From contig JAHEZA010000177.1 of NCBI GenBank assembly GCA_023251335.1, forward strand, positions 1-5,968: a stretch of DNA of 5,968 nt, written 5' to 3'. This stretch comes from Chitinophagaceae bacterium (GTDB lineage Bacteria; Bacteroidota; Bacteroidia; Chitinophagales; Chitinophagaceae). The notes beneath the pieces were generated by a model. That model saw only the letters and a program-made list of their open reading frames with translations. It was not told where the DNA came from and made no database searches. The position numbers were made by a program, and so were the translations under genes. Below are positions 1-5,698 of this stretch, piece by piece; position 1 is the first letter of the stretch; each line of letters starts with the position of its first letter.

Positions 1-146
1 TCGCCATTTTCTACAAACCATTTTTCAGTACCATTTATTTTCCAGCCCGTAAGGTCGTGGCCGTTGAACAGCGGTACAAAATCCTGAGCGCTGGACAAGG
101 AGGAGATTGCTAAAAGGAAAGCAACAAAACAAAAAGTTTTTTTCAT
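1..146 (-). CDS. Secreted DUF1080 (3-keto-disaccharide hydrolase family) protein, N-terminal fragment
   Basis: The ATG lies at 146-144 on the minus strand and 48 codons follow before the left edge cuts the gene, so the C-terminus is not visible. Residues 1-21 form a classical signal peptide: MKK, a hydrophobic core, then SSLSSAQ, with cleavage likely just before or after the Gln, so the protein is exported. The mature part opens with DFVPLFNGHDLTGWKI followed by a TEKWFVENG segment. This is the characteristic first strand of DUF1080 (PF06439), a concanavalin-like jelly-roll family whose members hydrolyse 3-keto-glycosides or related sugars. The same opening, as HLFDGTDLKHWHAMG, occurs inside the 325-residue protein at 2585-3562, so the window carries two family members. 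An in-register ATG two codons upstream is absent; the nearby ATG at 150-148 is in another frame. The gene follows the OmpA-like gene on the same strand with a 100-base gap, and a weak terminator hairpin lies in that gap. The family call is firm; the substrate is unknown. Confidence 0.85.
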   Translation of the reverse strand, partial: MKKTFCFVAFLLAISSLSSAQDFVPLFNGHDLTGWKINGTEKWFVENG

Positions 147-170
147 GCATAATAATTTTAGGTGGTATTC

Positions 171-200
171 AAAAATAGGCTTTTATGTTTTAAAGTGCCT
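171..200 (-). terminator. Weak candidate Rho-independent terminator after the OmpA-like gene
   Basis: Read on the minus strand, AGGC at 200-197 pairs with GCCT at 180-177, with partial extra TTT/AAA pairing inside and a long loop, and ATTTTT follows at 176-171. It starts about 47 bases after the OmpA-like stop codon and ends about 25 bases before the downstream DUF1080 start. The stem is short and the loop AT-rich, so this may be leaky or accidental. Confidence 0.35.
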
Positions 201-246
201 GATTCTTATTATTTCCAGTAAAGAAACAAATAACCCGAATTTCTGT

Positions 247-2169
247 TTATGGTTTATTACTCACCACACTCATTTCTGTTCTCCTGTTCAGAGCCCGTCC
301 CTGTTCAGTTTCGTTAGATGCAACAGGGTTTGTTTCGCCAAAACCTTTATACGACAGCCTGTCTTTATTGATGTTTTTTGATACCAGATAATTTATCACA
401 GAAATAGCGCGTCCTTCAGAGAGTTTTAAATTATCAGCAGGCTTTCCTACATTGTCAGTATAACCGCTGATTAAAATTTTCATGTTTGGATTTTCATTCA
501 TCAACTTTACTACATTATCCAGTTCGGCTATGGATTGTGGTTTAAGATCAGTTTTCTTGGTATCAAAAAATACATTTTTCAAAATTACTTTCGCATTGGC
601 CTCAATTGGTTCGAGAGGAATATCTGCGGTGAAAACAGAATCAGGAAAAGTCCCACGCATGTTATAGTTAGCGGAATAAAATAAATATCCTTTGCGATTA
701 ACATTAAACGCATAATCCTTTCCCAAGGGAAGTGTAATTAAATAATTTCCATCTTCATCTGTTTGAATTTTACTTACCTGTTGTCGTGTATCTACGTCAG
801 TCAACATCAATGTTGATGGCAAACCAGCCTTGGTTTTATTATCATATACTTTCCCTTTCACCCATAAAGTTCGCAAAGGGCGTAGGTCACTACGTAAATC
901 AAATGTATAAATATCCAATCCGCCTTTCGAATCTTTTTTATCGCTGGCATAGTAAGCGGTTTTCCCATCTGCAGTCACGATTAGAGATCCTTCATCATCT
1001 ATTGTGTTTACCGGATAGCCAAGGTTTTCTGGGATACCCCATTTGCCATCCGCTGATTTTCGTGCTACAAAAAGATCAGAATTATTGCTATAACCGGGTA
1101 AGCCATTGGAATTGAAATATAGTGTTTGATTATCTGCATGAATAAATGGCGTGCCTTCATCGCCGGAAGTGTTGATGCCAGGGCCGAGATTTTCAGGCAC
1201 ACTCCACATTCCACGATCATCTCTATGGCATACCCAGATGTCTGCTCCGCCAAATCCTCCGGGCCTGCTGCTGCTAAAATAAAGGTCTCTTTTATCTGGC
1301 GAAAGCGATGGCGAGGAATCCCAGAATTCCGAATTTACATTTCTTCCCAGGTTTTGTGGCTCGCTCCATCCGTTTTTGGTGAGATAGGAAATGTAAAGAT
1401 CGCAACTTCCAAAACCATTGGGCATATTGCATCCTGTAAAAACAAGCCATTCGCCATCCTGCGAAATATTTTGTGCGCCTACGTTAAAATCAGGTGAATT
1501 AATTTTTCCAATCAGAGGAAATGCATCACTCCAGTTTCCATTTGCATCGTCACTTTCATAAAACGTTTCTTTATTATCGAGTCTTCTTGTAAAAATTAAT
1601 TTTTCGTTATCAATAGTGAGCGAAGGAAAATATTCCAGTGCGCTCGTGTTAATGCTGTCGCCGAGATTTTTTGGTGCAAAAACGTAACCGCTATCAGGAT
1701 GCGATTTGGCATAATCAATCGCAAATTGATACGTTCTTTTTCGGAACTCGCCGGCTTTTATACTTCTTTCATTAATATTGGGAGATAATAAAAAAATATC
1801 CACTGCTTTTAATGCATCATTGAACCGCCCACTCCCTGCAAGCGATATGGAGTAGGGAAGAAAATAGTCCCTTGTATAAACTGAATCAAGAGAGAATGCT
1901 TTTTCAAAAAAAGATACAGAAGATGAGTAGTCTTTCATTTGCGCATTGATACCAGCCAGTGATAAATAAGCATCAACAAATTTTGGATCTATCTCTAATG
2001 CTTTATTGATCATTTTAATGGAATTTTCATAATCCCCATTCCGCGCTTTGCTGATCGCTAATTCATAGACCGTGGTGGCATTATGATCCACTTTTTCAGG
2101 ATCGTACCATTGAGATTTTGAATGTAAAAAACAGGAAAGCAAGAGGAAAACAAGAAGCGCTTTTTGCAT
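247..2169 (-). CDS. PorE-like OmpA-family envelope protein (TPR, PD40 propeller, CarboxypepD_reg-like, OmpA)
   Basis: 640 residues, apparently complete. Residues 1-20 are an export signal (MQK, hydrophobic core, cleavage near SKSQ/W). A Cys at position 13 follows LLS, so a lipoprotein is possible but the box is poor. Residues about 31-125 form TPR helices (AISKARNGDYENSIKMINKA, then another unit). Residues about 178-425 contain five PD40/WD40-like propeller units, each with a D..PS/F motif and a YFSSSRPGGFGGADIWV-like end. Residues about 436-500 resemble a carboxypeptidase regulatory-like beta sandwich. Residues about 527-637 are an OmpA C-like peptidoglycan-binding domain. Asp572 (GYTDNVG) and Arg587 (LSEGRA) are spaced 15 apart, like the diaminopimelate-contacting D241 and R256 of E. 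coli OmpA. The same domain order is known for PorE of the type IX secretion system, which ties the outer-membrane complex to peptidoglycan. Paralogues of this build are common in Bacteroidota, and no PorP/SprF partner is visible here, so a T9SS role is only inferred. The leader is AT-rich with no Shine-Dalgarno sequence. Confidence 0.92.
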   Translation of the reverse strand: MQKALLVFLLLSCFLHSKSQWYDPEKVDHNATTVYELAISKARNGDYENSIKMINKALEIDPKFVDAYLSLAGINAQMKDYSSSVSFFEKAFSLDSVYTRDYFLPYSISLAGSGRFNDALKAVDIFLLSPNINERSIKAGEFRKRTYQFAIDYAKSHPDSGYVFAPKNLGDSINTSALEYFPSLTIDNEKLIFTRRLDNKETFYESDDANGNWSDAFPLIGKINSPDFNVGAQNISQDGEWLVFTGCNMPNGFGSCDLYISYLTKNGWSEPQNLGRNVNSEFWDSSPSLSPDKRDLYFSSSRPGGFGGADIWVCHRDDRGMWSVPENLGPGINTSGDEGTPFIHADNQTLYFNSNGLPGYSNNSDLFVARKSADGKWGIPENLGYPVNTIDDEGSLIVTADGKTAYYASDKKDSKGGLDIYTFDLRSDLRPLRTLWVKGKVYDNKTKAGLPSTLMLTDVDTRQQVSKIQTDEDGNYLITLPLGKDYAFNVNRKGYLFYSANYNMRGTFPDSVFTADIPLEPIEANAKVILKNVFFDTKKTDLKPQSIAELDNVVKLMNENPNMKILISGYTDNVGKPADNLKLSEGRAISVINYLVSKNINKDRLSYKGFGETNPVASNETEQGRALNRRTEMSVVSNKP

Positions 2170-2202
2170 TGGATCAATTTATTTAAAAGTAAACGAATTT
2201 CC

Positions 2203-2452
2203 GTTGTTATTATTTAACGGGTTGTTATTTCTTAAAAGATCAACGGAACTGAACGCGGCATCTGATATTTTGCTCTGCAACTAACCTTAAATGAGACCTT
2301 GAGTAAGAAGCGCCGGGATGAAACCAAGGAATTGAATTCCACAAATTGTATCATTAAATTTTAATAGTCCTTTTTCATAAATTGCAATCAACTGCTGACT
2401 GGTAAAATAGATGGCAATAACAATCGCAATTTCAATTTTTGTATTGTTATTG
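2203..2452. repeat. Cluster of four TTGTTATT octamers in the gap upstream of the OmpA-like gene
   Basis: The octamer TTGTTATT occurs on the plus strand at 2204-2211, 2222-2229 and 2444-2451, and its complement AATAACAA at 2416-2423. The first two lie in a 9-bp direct repeat GTTGTTATT whose copies start exactly 18 bases apart (2203 and 2221), 34-60 bases upstream of the OmpA-like start codon. The gap is AT-rich, so part of this could be compositional. They could be binding sites for an unidentified regulator; nothing in the window identifies one. Confidence 0.4.
2415..2452. repeat. 10-bp perfect inverted repeat
   Basis: CAATAACAAT at 2415-2424 and ATTGTTATTG at 2443-2452 are exact reverse complements separated by 18 bases. 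Flanking and inner bases do not extend the stem. It lies about 130 bases past the stop of the 325-residue DUF1080 gene and about 245 bases before the OmpA-like start. The AT-rich arms and lack of a T-run make a terminator unlikely; an operator or chance repeat are alternatives. Confidence 0.45.
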
Positions 2453-2558
2453 GGAGAAATTATTTTCGTTGTAAATTTAATTGCAGGATCATTTAAACGA
2501 AAGACTTGAAAAATATGTCTCCCCGGTAAACGAAGAAAAACGCGAAATTCTTATTTAT

Positions 2559-2578
2559 AAAAACCGGATCAATCCAGG
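2559..2578 (-). terminator. Probable Rho-independent terminator of the 325-residue DUF1080 gene
   Basis: On the minus strand, CCTGG at 2578-2574 is followed by a short loop and then ATCCGG ending at 2564. This gives a CC/GG plus GGA/TCC stem with one bulged T and a 4-base loop, directly followed by TTTTT (2563-2559). It begins seven bases after the TAA of the DUF1080 gene. Position and T-run support termination; the stem is short (five pairs). Confidence 0.5.
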
Positions 2579-2584
2579 ATAACT

Positions 2585-3562
2585 TTACTCTGCCGGAGTA
2601 ATAATAATATTCCTGTAATCAATCGGCCCATGATCGCCCTGTAAGAATATTGGGCCTGGCGCTCCTTCATCACTATCAAGCGCACCGCCGGTAATTCCGG
2701 GTATCGCCTGGTTGCAAATAATTTCCTTACCGTTCGCTACTATGGTTACCATTCGTCCTATTAATGTGATATCAAATGATTGCCATTCGCCAGGCGCTTT
2801 GGCTGCCATTTCGCTCGGTGTCAAAAATCCATAGACGCCCCCCAGCAATACATCAGAGGGTTCCATTCCTTTGCTGTCTATCACCTGCACTTCGTAGCGT
2901 CCGCGCAGATAAACGCCACTGTTACTTTCCGCAGGATAACGAAATTCGATATGCAATTTAAAATCTTTAAAGGTTTCATTGGTTACCAGATTAGAACCGG
3001 AGTGAGGGCTTCTTAGCATGCCTGATTCTGCTTTCCATTGATTAGCTCCCATTGCATGCCAGTGTTTCAAATCGGTTCCATCAAAAAGATGAATCGGTTT
3101 GCCCCATACCGGTTTTTTATCTCTTATTAGCAACGGTGCTCTTTTGCCCGTCCATTGATAGGTTTTTCCATTGGGAAACGTCATAGTGCCTTTTAGCATA
3201 TCGTTTTCCAAAGTGCCTTCCACTTTCAAATCGTTCGGTTCGTTTTCCCATTGTGGTGGTATAGAAAAACTCAATTTTCCGTCTTCAAGATAAATCCTGG
3301 AAATAGGACGGGCGCTACCGCCTGTGCCTACGAAACGGCCCACGAGCATACGCAATCCTGAGTGACGAATTTCCAGCCAGGAAGGCGCTGGCTTGCCATC
3401 CATATCAATAGTAATATCCCACCGGCCTTGAATAGCCACTGAATCGGATGCCCCATTTTTCGGATCATTTGCTTTAGCCGCAGATGTTGAAAGCATTAAT
3501 AGAATAAAGCACATCATGTAAACAGGCATTGCATTTTTTCGTTGCAAAATTATTTCTTTCAT
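2585..3562 (-). CDS. Secreted two-domain DUF1080 protein (3-keto-disaccharide hydrolase family)
   Basis: 325 residues, complete. The N-terminus (KEIILQRKN, hydrophobic 13-27, STSAAKA) is a signal peptide with cleavage near residue 32, so the product is exported. ATG codons for Met12 and Met16 are alternative starts, but the first keeps a normal charged n-region. Residues about 44-142 form a beta-rich module with GRWDITIDMDGKPAPSWLEI, FVGTGGSARPIS, LSFSIPPQWE and EGTLENDMLKGTMT; I recognise this as an accompaniment of DUF1080 but cannot name it. Residues about 155-323 are the DUF1080 (PF06439) jelly roll: HLFDGTDLKHWHA, GSNLVTNETFKDFKLHIEFR, SNSGVYLRGRYEVQVID, GVYGFLTPSEMAAKAPGEWQSFDI, GPIFLQGDHGPIDYRNI. 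Characterised family members act on 3-keto-glycosides; the substrate here is unknown. The gene is divergent from a DeoR regulator, the best clue to its control, and a terminator follows the stop. The leader is AT-rich without a Shine-Dalgarno sequence. Confidence 0.92.
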   Translation of the reverse strand: MKEIILQRKNAMPVYMMCFILLMLSTSAAKANDPKNGASDSVAIQGRWDITIDMDGKPAPSWLEIRHSGLRMLVGRFVGTGGSARPISRIYLEDGKLSFSIPPQWENEPNDLKVEGTLENDMLKGTMTFPNGKTYQWTGKRAPLLIRDKKPVWGKPIHLFDGTDLKHWHAMGANQWKAESGMLRSPHSGSNLVTNETFKDFKLHIEFRYPAESNSGVYLRGRYEVQVIDSKGMEPSDVLLGGVYGFLTPSEMAAKAPGEWQSFDITLIGRMVTIVANGKEIICNQAIPGITGGALDSDEGAPGPIFLQGDHGPIDYRNIIITPAE

Positions 3563-3585
3563 CGTTTTTATTTTTAAATTTCTAT

Positions 3586-3593
3586 CAAAATTA
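3586..3593 (-). promoter_or_regulatory. Candidate Bacteroidota -7 element for the 325-residue DUF1080 gene
   Basis: On the minus strand 3593-3586 reads TAATTTTG, an exact match to the Bacteroidota -7 consensus TAnnTTTG. It would put the transcript start about 19 bases before the ATG at 3562. I see no TTTG or TTG at the expected 17-23 base spacing upstream (the nearest TTG is 28 bases away), so support rests on one element in AT-rich DNA. Confidence 0.35.
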
Positions 3594-3677
3594 AATAACC
3601 AGGATAATTATAACTTAATCACAACATAAGAAAATTTTTTTACCAAACGCTACATCATCTTTACATTTTTGTAATTC

Positions 3678-3717
3678 ATACCCGGAAAACCTTTTACGAA
3701 ATAAGTTTTCCGGGTAT
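3678..3717. repeat. Perfect 13-bp inverted repeat in the divergent control region
   Basis: ATACCCGGAAAAC at 3678-3690 and GTTTTCCGGGTAT at 3705-3717 are exact reverse complements around a 14-base spacer. The element lies 116 bases from the DUF1080 start and 107 bases from the DeoR start, so it is not at the 3' end of either gene. Neither side carries a clean T-run, which argues against an ordinary terminator. It could be an operator, a hairpin in a long DeoR leader, or the end of an unseen small transcript. Confidence 0.7.
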
Positions 3718-3748
3718 TTGTTGCTTTACTGTCACGCAGCAGCCAAAT

Positions 3749-3766
3749 TGAAGAAACATTTCTTCA
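3749..3766. promoter_or_regulatory. 18-bp palindrome, candidate DeoR-family operator
   Basis: TGAAGAAACATTTCTTCA consists of two exact 8-base half-sites (TGAAGAAA and TTTCTTCA) around a 2-base centre. It ends 57 bases before the DeoR ATG and about 10 bases before the candidate -33 element of that gene. Symmetry and position fit a dimeric helix-turn-helix repressor controlling its own gene and perhaps the divergent DUF1080 gene. That the DeoR protein binds here is inference. Confidence 0.5.
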
Positions 3767-3775
3767 GTACCTCTT

Positions 3776-3809
3776 TTTGAAATTTGTTTATTTGGTATAA
3801 ATAATTTTT
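3776..3809 (+). promoter_or_regulatory. Candidate promoter of the DeoR-family gene
   Basis: A TTTG at 3776-3779 is followed after 22 bases by TAATTTTT at 3802-3809, one mismatch from the -7 consensus TAnnTTTG. The spacing is within the range described for Bacteroidota promoters. It predicts a short leader before the ATG at 3824. A second TTTG at 3783-3786 gives only 15 bases of spacing. AT-richness makes chance matches easy. Confidence 0.3.
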
Positions 3810-3823
3810 TTATAAATTTAAAG

Positions 3824-4588
3824 ATGAAATTAACTGAAAACGGCATGCTGAAAAACGAACGCCATGCGTTTATTATAAAGCAGATCAACCTCCACAATAA
3901 GGTATTATCAAACCAGTTGAGCGCACAGATGGAAGTTTCCGAAGACACGGTAAGGCGAGACCTTGCTGAGTTGGCCGATGCCGGTCTTTTACTGAAAGTA
4001 CATGGAGGCGCTTTATCAAAATCATACCACTACCTGATGCACAAAAATTTTGTTTATGCACAGGAAAAGAAGCAAATAATTGCACGCAAAGCAGTAAAAC
4101 TCATCAAAAACGGAATGGTAGTCCTTACTGCCGGCGGCACTACGATGATCGAAATGATACAAATGATTCCTGAAAAAGTGGAAGCGACCTTTTTTACTGT
4201 GAGCCCGTTGATGGCGTTGTTACTTGCAAAGCGCCCACTGATCACCGTTATTCTTTTGGGTGGGGAAATAGACCATGCCGGGCAGATAACTGTTGGTGAA
4301 AAAACAGTTAGTGAACTGTCAGAAATAAAAGTGGATTTATGTTTCCTGGGTGTTAATGGTATAAACGCTAAAGCCGGCCTCACCGAAGTAGATTGGAAAG
4401 TAGCACAAATTAAAAAGGCTATGATAAAAAGCGCCTCAAAACTGGTTGTATCGACTATTTCAGAGAAACTGGATTCTGAACATAAAATGCACCTGTGTAA
4501 TATAAACAAGATAGATTACCTGATTACGGAGTTAGACCCTGAAGATAAGAGACTCGCTGTATTTGGACAAAATACCAGTATTTTATAA
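3824..4588 (+). CDS. DeoR/GlpR-family transcriptional regulator
   Basis: 254 residues, the usual length for the family. Residues about 9-63 are the DeoR helix-turn-helix: LKNERHAFIIKQINLHNKV, the recognition helix SEDTVRRDLAEL (39-50) and the signature VHGGA (59-63). Residues about 82-240 are the DeoRC sensor domain (PF00455), with LTAGGTTM (101-108), LLGGEI (144-149), LGVNGI (175-180), GLTEVDWKVAQIKKAMI (185-201) and IDYLITEL (230-237). Family members bind phosphorylated sugars and repress neighbouring catabolic genes. The usual Asp of DSGTT is Ala103 here, and the DSSK segment reads ISEK, so the effector may differ from the textbook ones. The start at 3824 follows an AT-rich leader; an internal ATG at 3845 (MLKNERH) resembles many homologues and is an equally possible start. 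It is divergent from the 325-residue DUF1080 gene, its likeliest target, and convergent with the phosphorylase gene. Symmetrical sites lie upstream. Confidence 0.93.
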   Translation: MKLTENGMLKNERHAFIIKQINLHNKVLSNQLSAQMEVSEDTVRRDLAELADAGLLLKVHGGALSKSYHYLMHKNFVYAQEKKQIIARKAVKLIKNGMVVLTAGGTTMIEMIQMIPEKVEATFFTVSPLMALLLAKRPLITVILLGGEIDHAGQITVGEKTVSELSEIKVDLCFLGVNGINAKAGLTEVDWKVAQIKKAMIKSASKLVVSTISEKLDSEHKMHLCNINKIDYLITELDPEDKRLAVFGQNTSIL

Positions 4589-4759
4589 TGATCAGCAGAA
4601 ACTGGCGGCGGGTTGGGGCTTCATGTTTGTCCTATCTTTATCAACTTTTTTTTATTGTCTTTCCATTCACTAATTTTTTTAAAAGAAATTTTCAGTCAGC
4701 ATTTCAAATCCGTTTTTTTTACAATGCTTATATTCAGACCATGACAAGCGAATTCCTGT

Positions 4760-5569
4760 TTATAATTCCTTAATGGTTTCTGCGAATAATCTGGAAAGCT
4801 TTTCGTCAGCTTTGGCTGCGACCGCTATTATCTCAGCAAAACTTACCGGCTTTAAATTATCGGGATCACATTCGTCTGTAACAACTGAAACAGCTACACA
4901 AGGAAGTTGCAGATGATTGGCAGCAATCACTTCGGGCACTGTGGACATTCCAACCAAATCAGCTCCAATAATTTTCAAATAGCGATATTCTGCTTTTGTT
5001 TCCAGATTTGGCCCATTAACTGCAGCATAAACGCCTTTCTTTAAATCCAGGTTTAATTCAGATGCTTTTTGCAATAATTCATTTTTCAAAACAGGATCAT
5101 AAGGCTCGTTCATATCTGGAAAGCGAGAACCTAATTCATCATAGTTTTTCCCGGTCAATGGATTTCCTGACTGCAGGTTGATGTGGTCGTCTAATAAAAC
5201 CAAATCTGCTTTTCTAAAATTAAGATTGATACCACCGGCTGCATTGGATAAGAAAAGATATTTTACTCCCATTAATTTCATAACTCTTATCGGGAATACA
5301 ATTTGCTGCATGGTATAGCCTTCATAAGAATGAAAGCGGCCCTGCATGATCAGTACATTTTTATTTCCAATTGTTCCATAAACAAGATGGCCTTTATGAA
5401 ATTCAACAGTAGAAACACAAAAACCCGGAATTTCCGTGTAAGGAATTGTTTGTTTTATATCCACATAATCCAAAAGATGACTGAGCCCTGTTCCCAGAAC
5501 AATTCCTATTTCAGGATGGGTAATTTCTTTTTGAATTAAATATTCTTTTGCTTTTTGAAATTCGTTCAT
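4760..5569 (-). CDS. Purine nucleoside phosphorylase, trimeric PNP/MTAP class
   Basis: 269 residues, complete, normal length for the trimeric class. This cytosolic enzyme splits purine (deoxy)nucleosides with phosphate to base and (deoxy)ribose 1-phosphate (EC 2.4.2.1), in purine salvage. By comparison with human PNP: phosphate loop LGTGLS (25-30), QGRFHSYEGY (76-85) with Arg78, His80 and Glu83 matching R84, H86 and E89, SNAAGGIN (108-115), LLDDHIN (125-131), GNPLTG (135-140), NGPNLETKAEYR (185-196) with Glu190 matching E201, and GMSTVPEVIAANH (207-219) with Met208 and Ser209 matching M219 and S220. The base-site Asn243 of human PNP is replaced by Asp232 (VTDECDP), and His257 appears as Phe244. 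Since Asp at this site favours 6-amino purines in MTAP and in a human PNP variant, adenosine use is possible. No Shine-Dalgarno sequence or convincing promoter is visible. The gene to its right is on the same strand, 110 bases upstream, so cotranscription is possible. No terminator is clear in the convergent gap 4589-4759. Confidence 0.95.
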   Translation of the reverse strand: MNEFQKAKEYLIQKEITHPEIGIVLGTGLSHLLDYVDIKQTIPYTEIPGFCVSTVEFHKGHLVYGTIGNKNVLIMQGRFHSYEGYTMQQIVFPIRVMKLMGVKYLFLSNAAGGINLNFRKADLVLLDDHINLQSGNPLTGKNYDELGSRFPDMNEPYDPVLKNELLQKASELNLDLKKGVYAAVNGPNLETKAEYRYLKIIGADLVGMSTVPEVIAANHLQLPCVAVSVVTDECDPDNLKPVSFAEIIAVAAKADEKLSRLFAETIKEL

Positions 5570-5674
5570 GTGTTTGATTTCGGGATAGTTTTTATATTAT
5601 TTCGTTTTATCGATCCAAAAGCTGTAAGGTTCTGCCGAAAGGACTTTCACATTCTTCCGAAGAAAAGGCGATAT

Positions 5675-5698
5675 AGCACTTACATTTTAGAAAGTGCT
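5675..5698 (-). terminator. Hairpin overlapping the stop codon of the right-edge gene
   Basis: AGCACTT at 5675-5681 and AAGTGCT at 5692-5698 are exact reverse complements around a 10-base loop that includes most of the last codons; the TAA is at 5682-5680. On the minus strand ATATCGCCTTTTCT follows, which is a poor T-run. It may attenuate transcription before the phosphorylase gene, or protect the 3' end, or be chance. Confidence 0.25.

Noticed and set aside
1126..1497. A 123-codon open frame on the plus strand inside the OmpA-like gene
   Set aside because: It is antisense to the PD40 propeller region, whose repeats and motifs are clear, and its translation has no recognisable domain.
2227..2352. 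A 40-codon ATG-started minus-strand frame in the gap before the OmpA-like gene
   Set aside because: It is short, unlike any family I know, and lies in a different frame from the longer open stretch there; there is no initiation or conservation evidence.
3694..3948. An 84-codon minus-strand frame across the divergent region and the DeoR start
   Set aside because: It overlaps the clear helix-turn-helix coding region antisense and its sequence has no recognisable motif.
4054..4509. A 151-codon open frame on the minus strand inside the DeoR gene
   Set aside because: It is the antisense shadow of the well-supported DeoRC domain, and its composition is low-complexity and Ser/Ile/Phe-rich.
4620..4735. 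T-runs in the convergent gap as terminators
   Set aside because: The T-runs are obvious, but I could not find a stable GC-containing stem directly before any of them on either strand.
4588..4773. A 61-codon plus-strand frame between the DeoR and phosphorylase genes
   Set aside because: It starts on the DeoR stop codon, is dominated by Phe codons from T-runs, and overlaps the end of the phosphorylase gene; no domain is visible.
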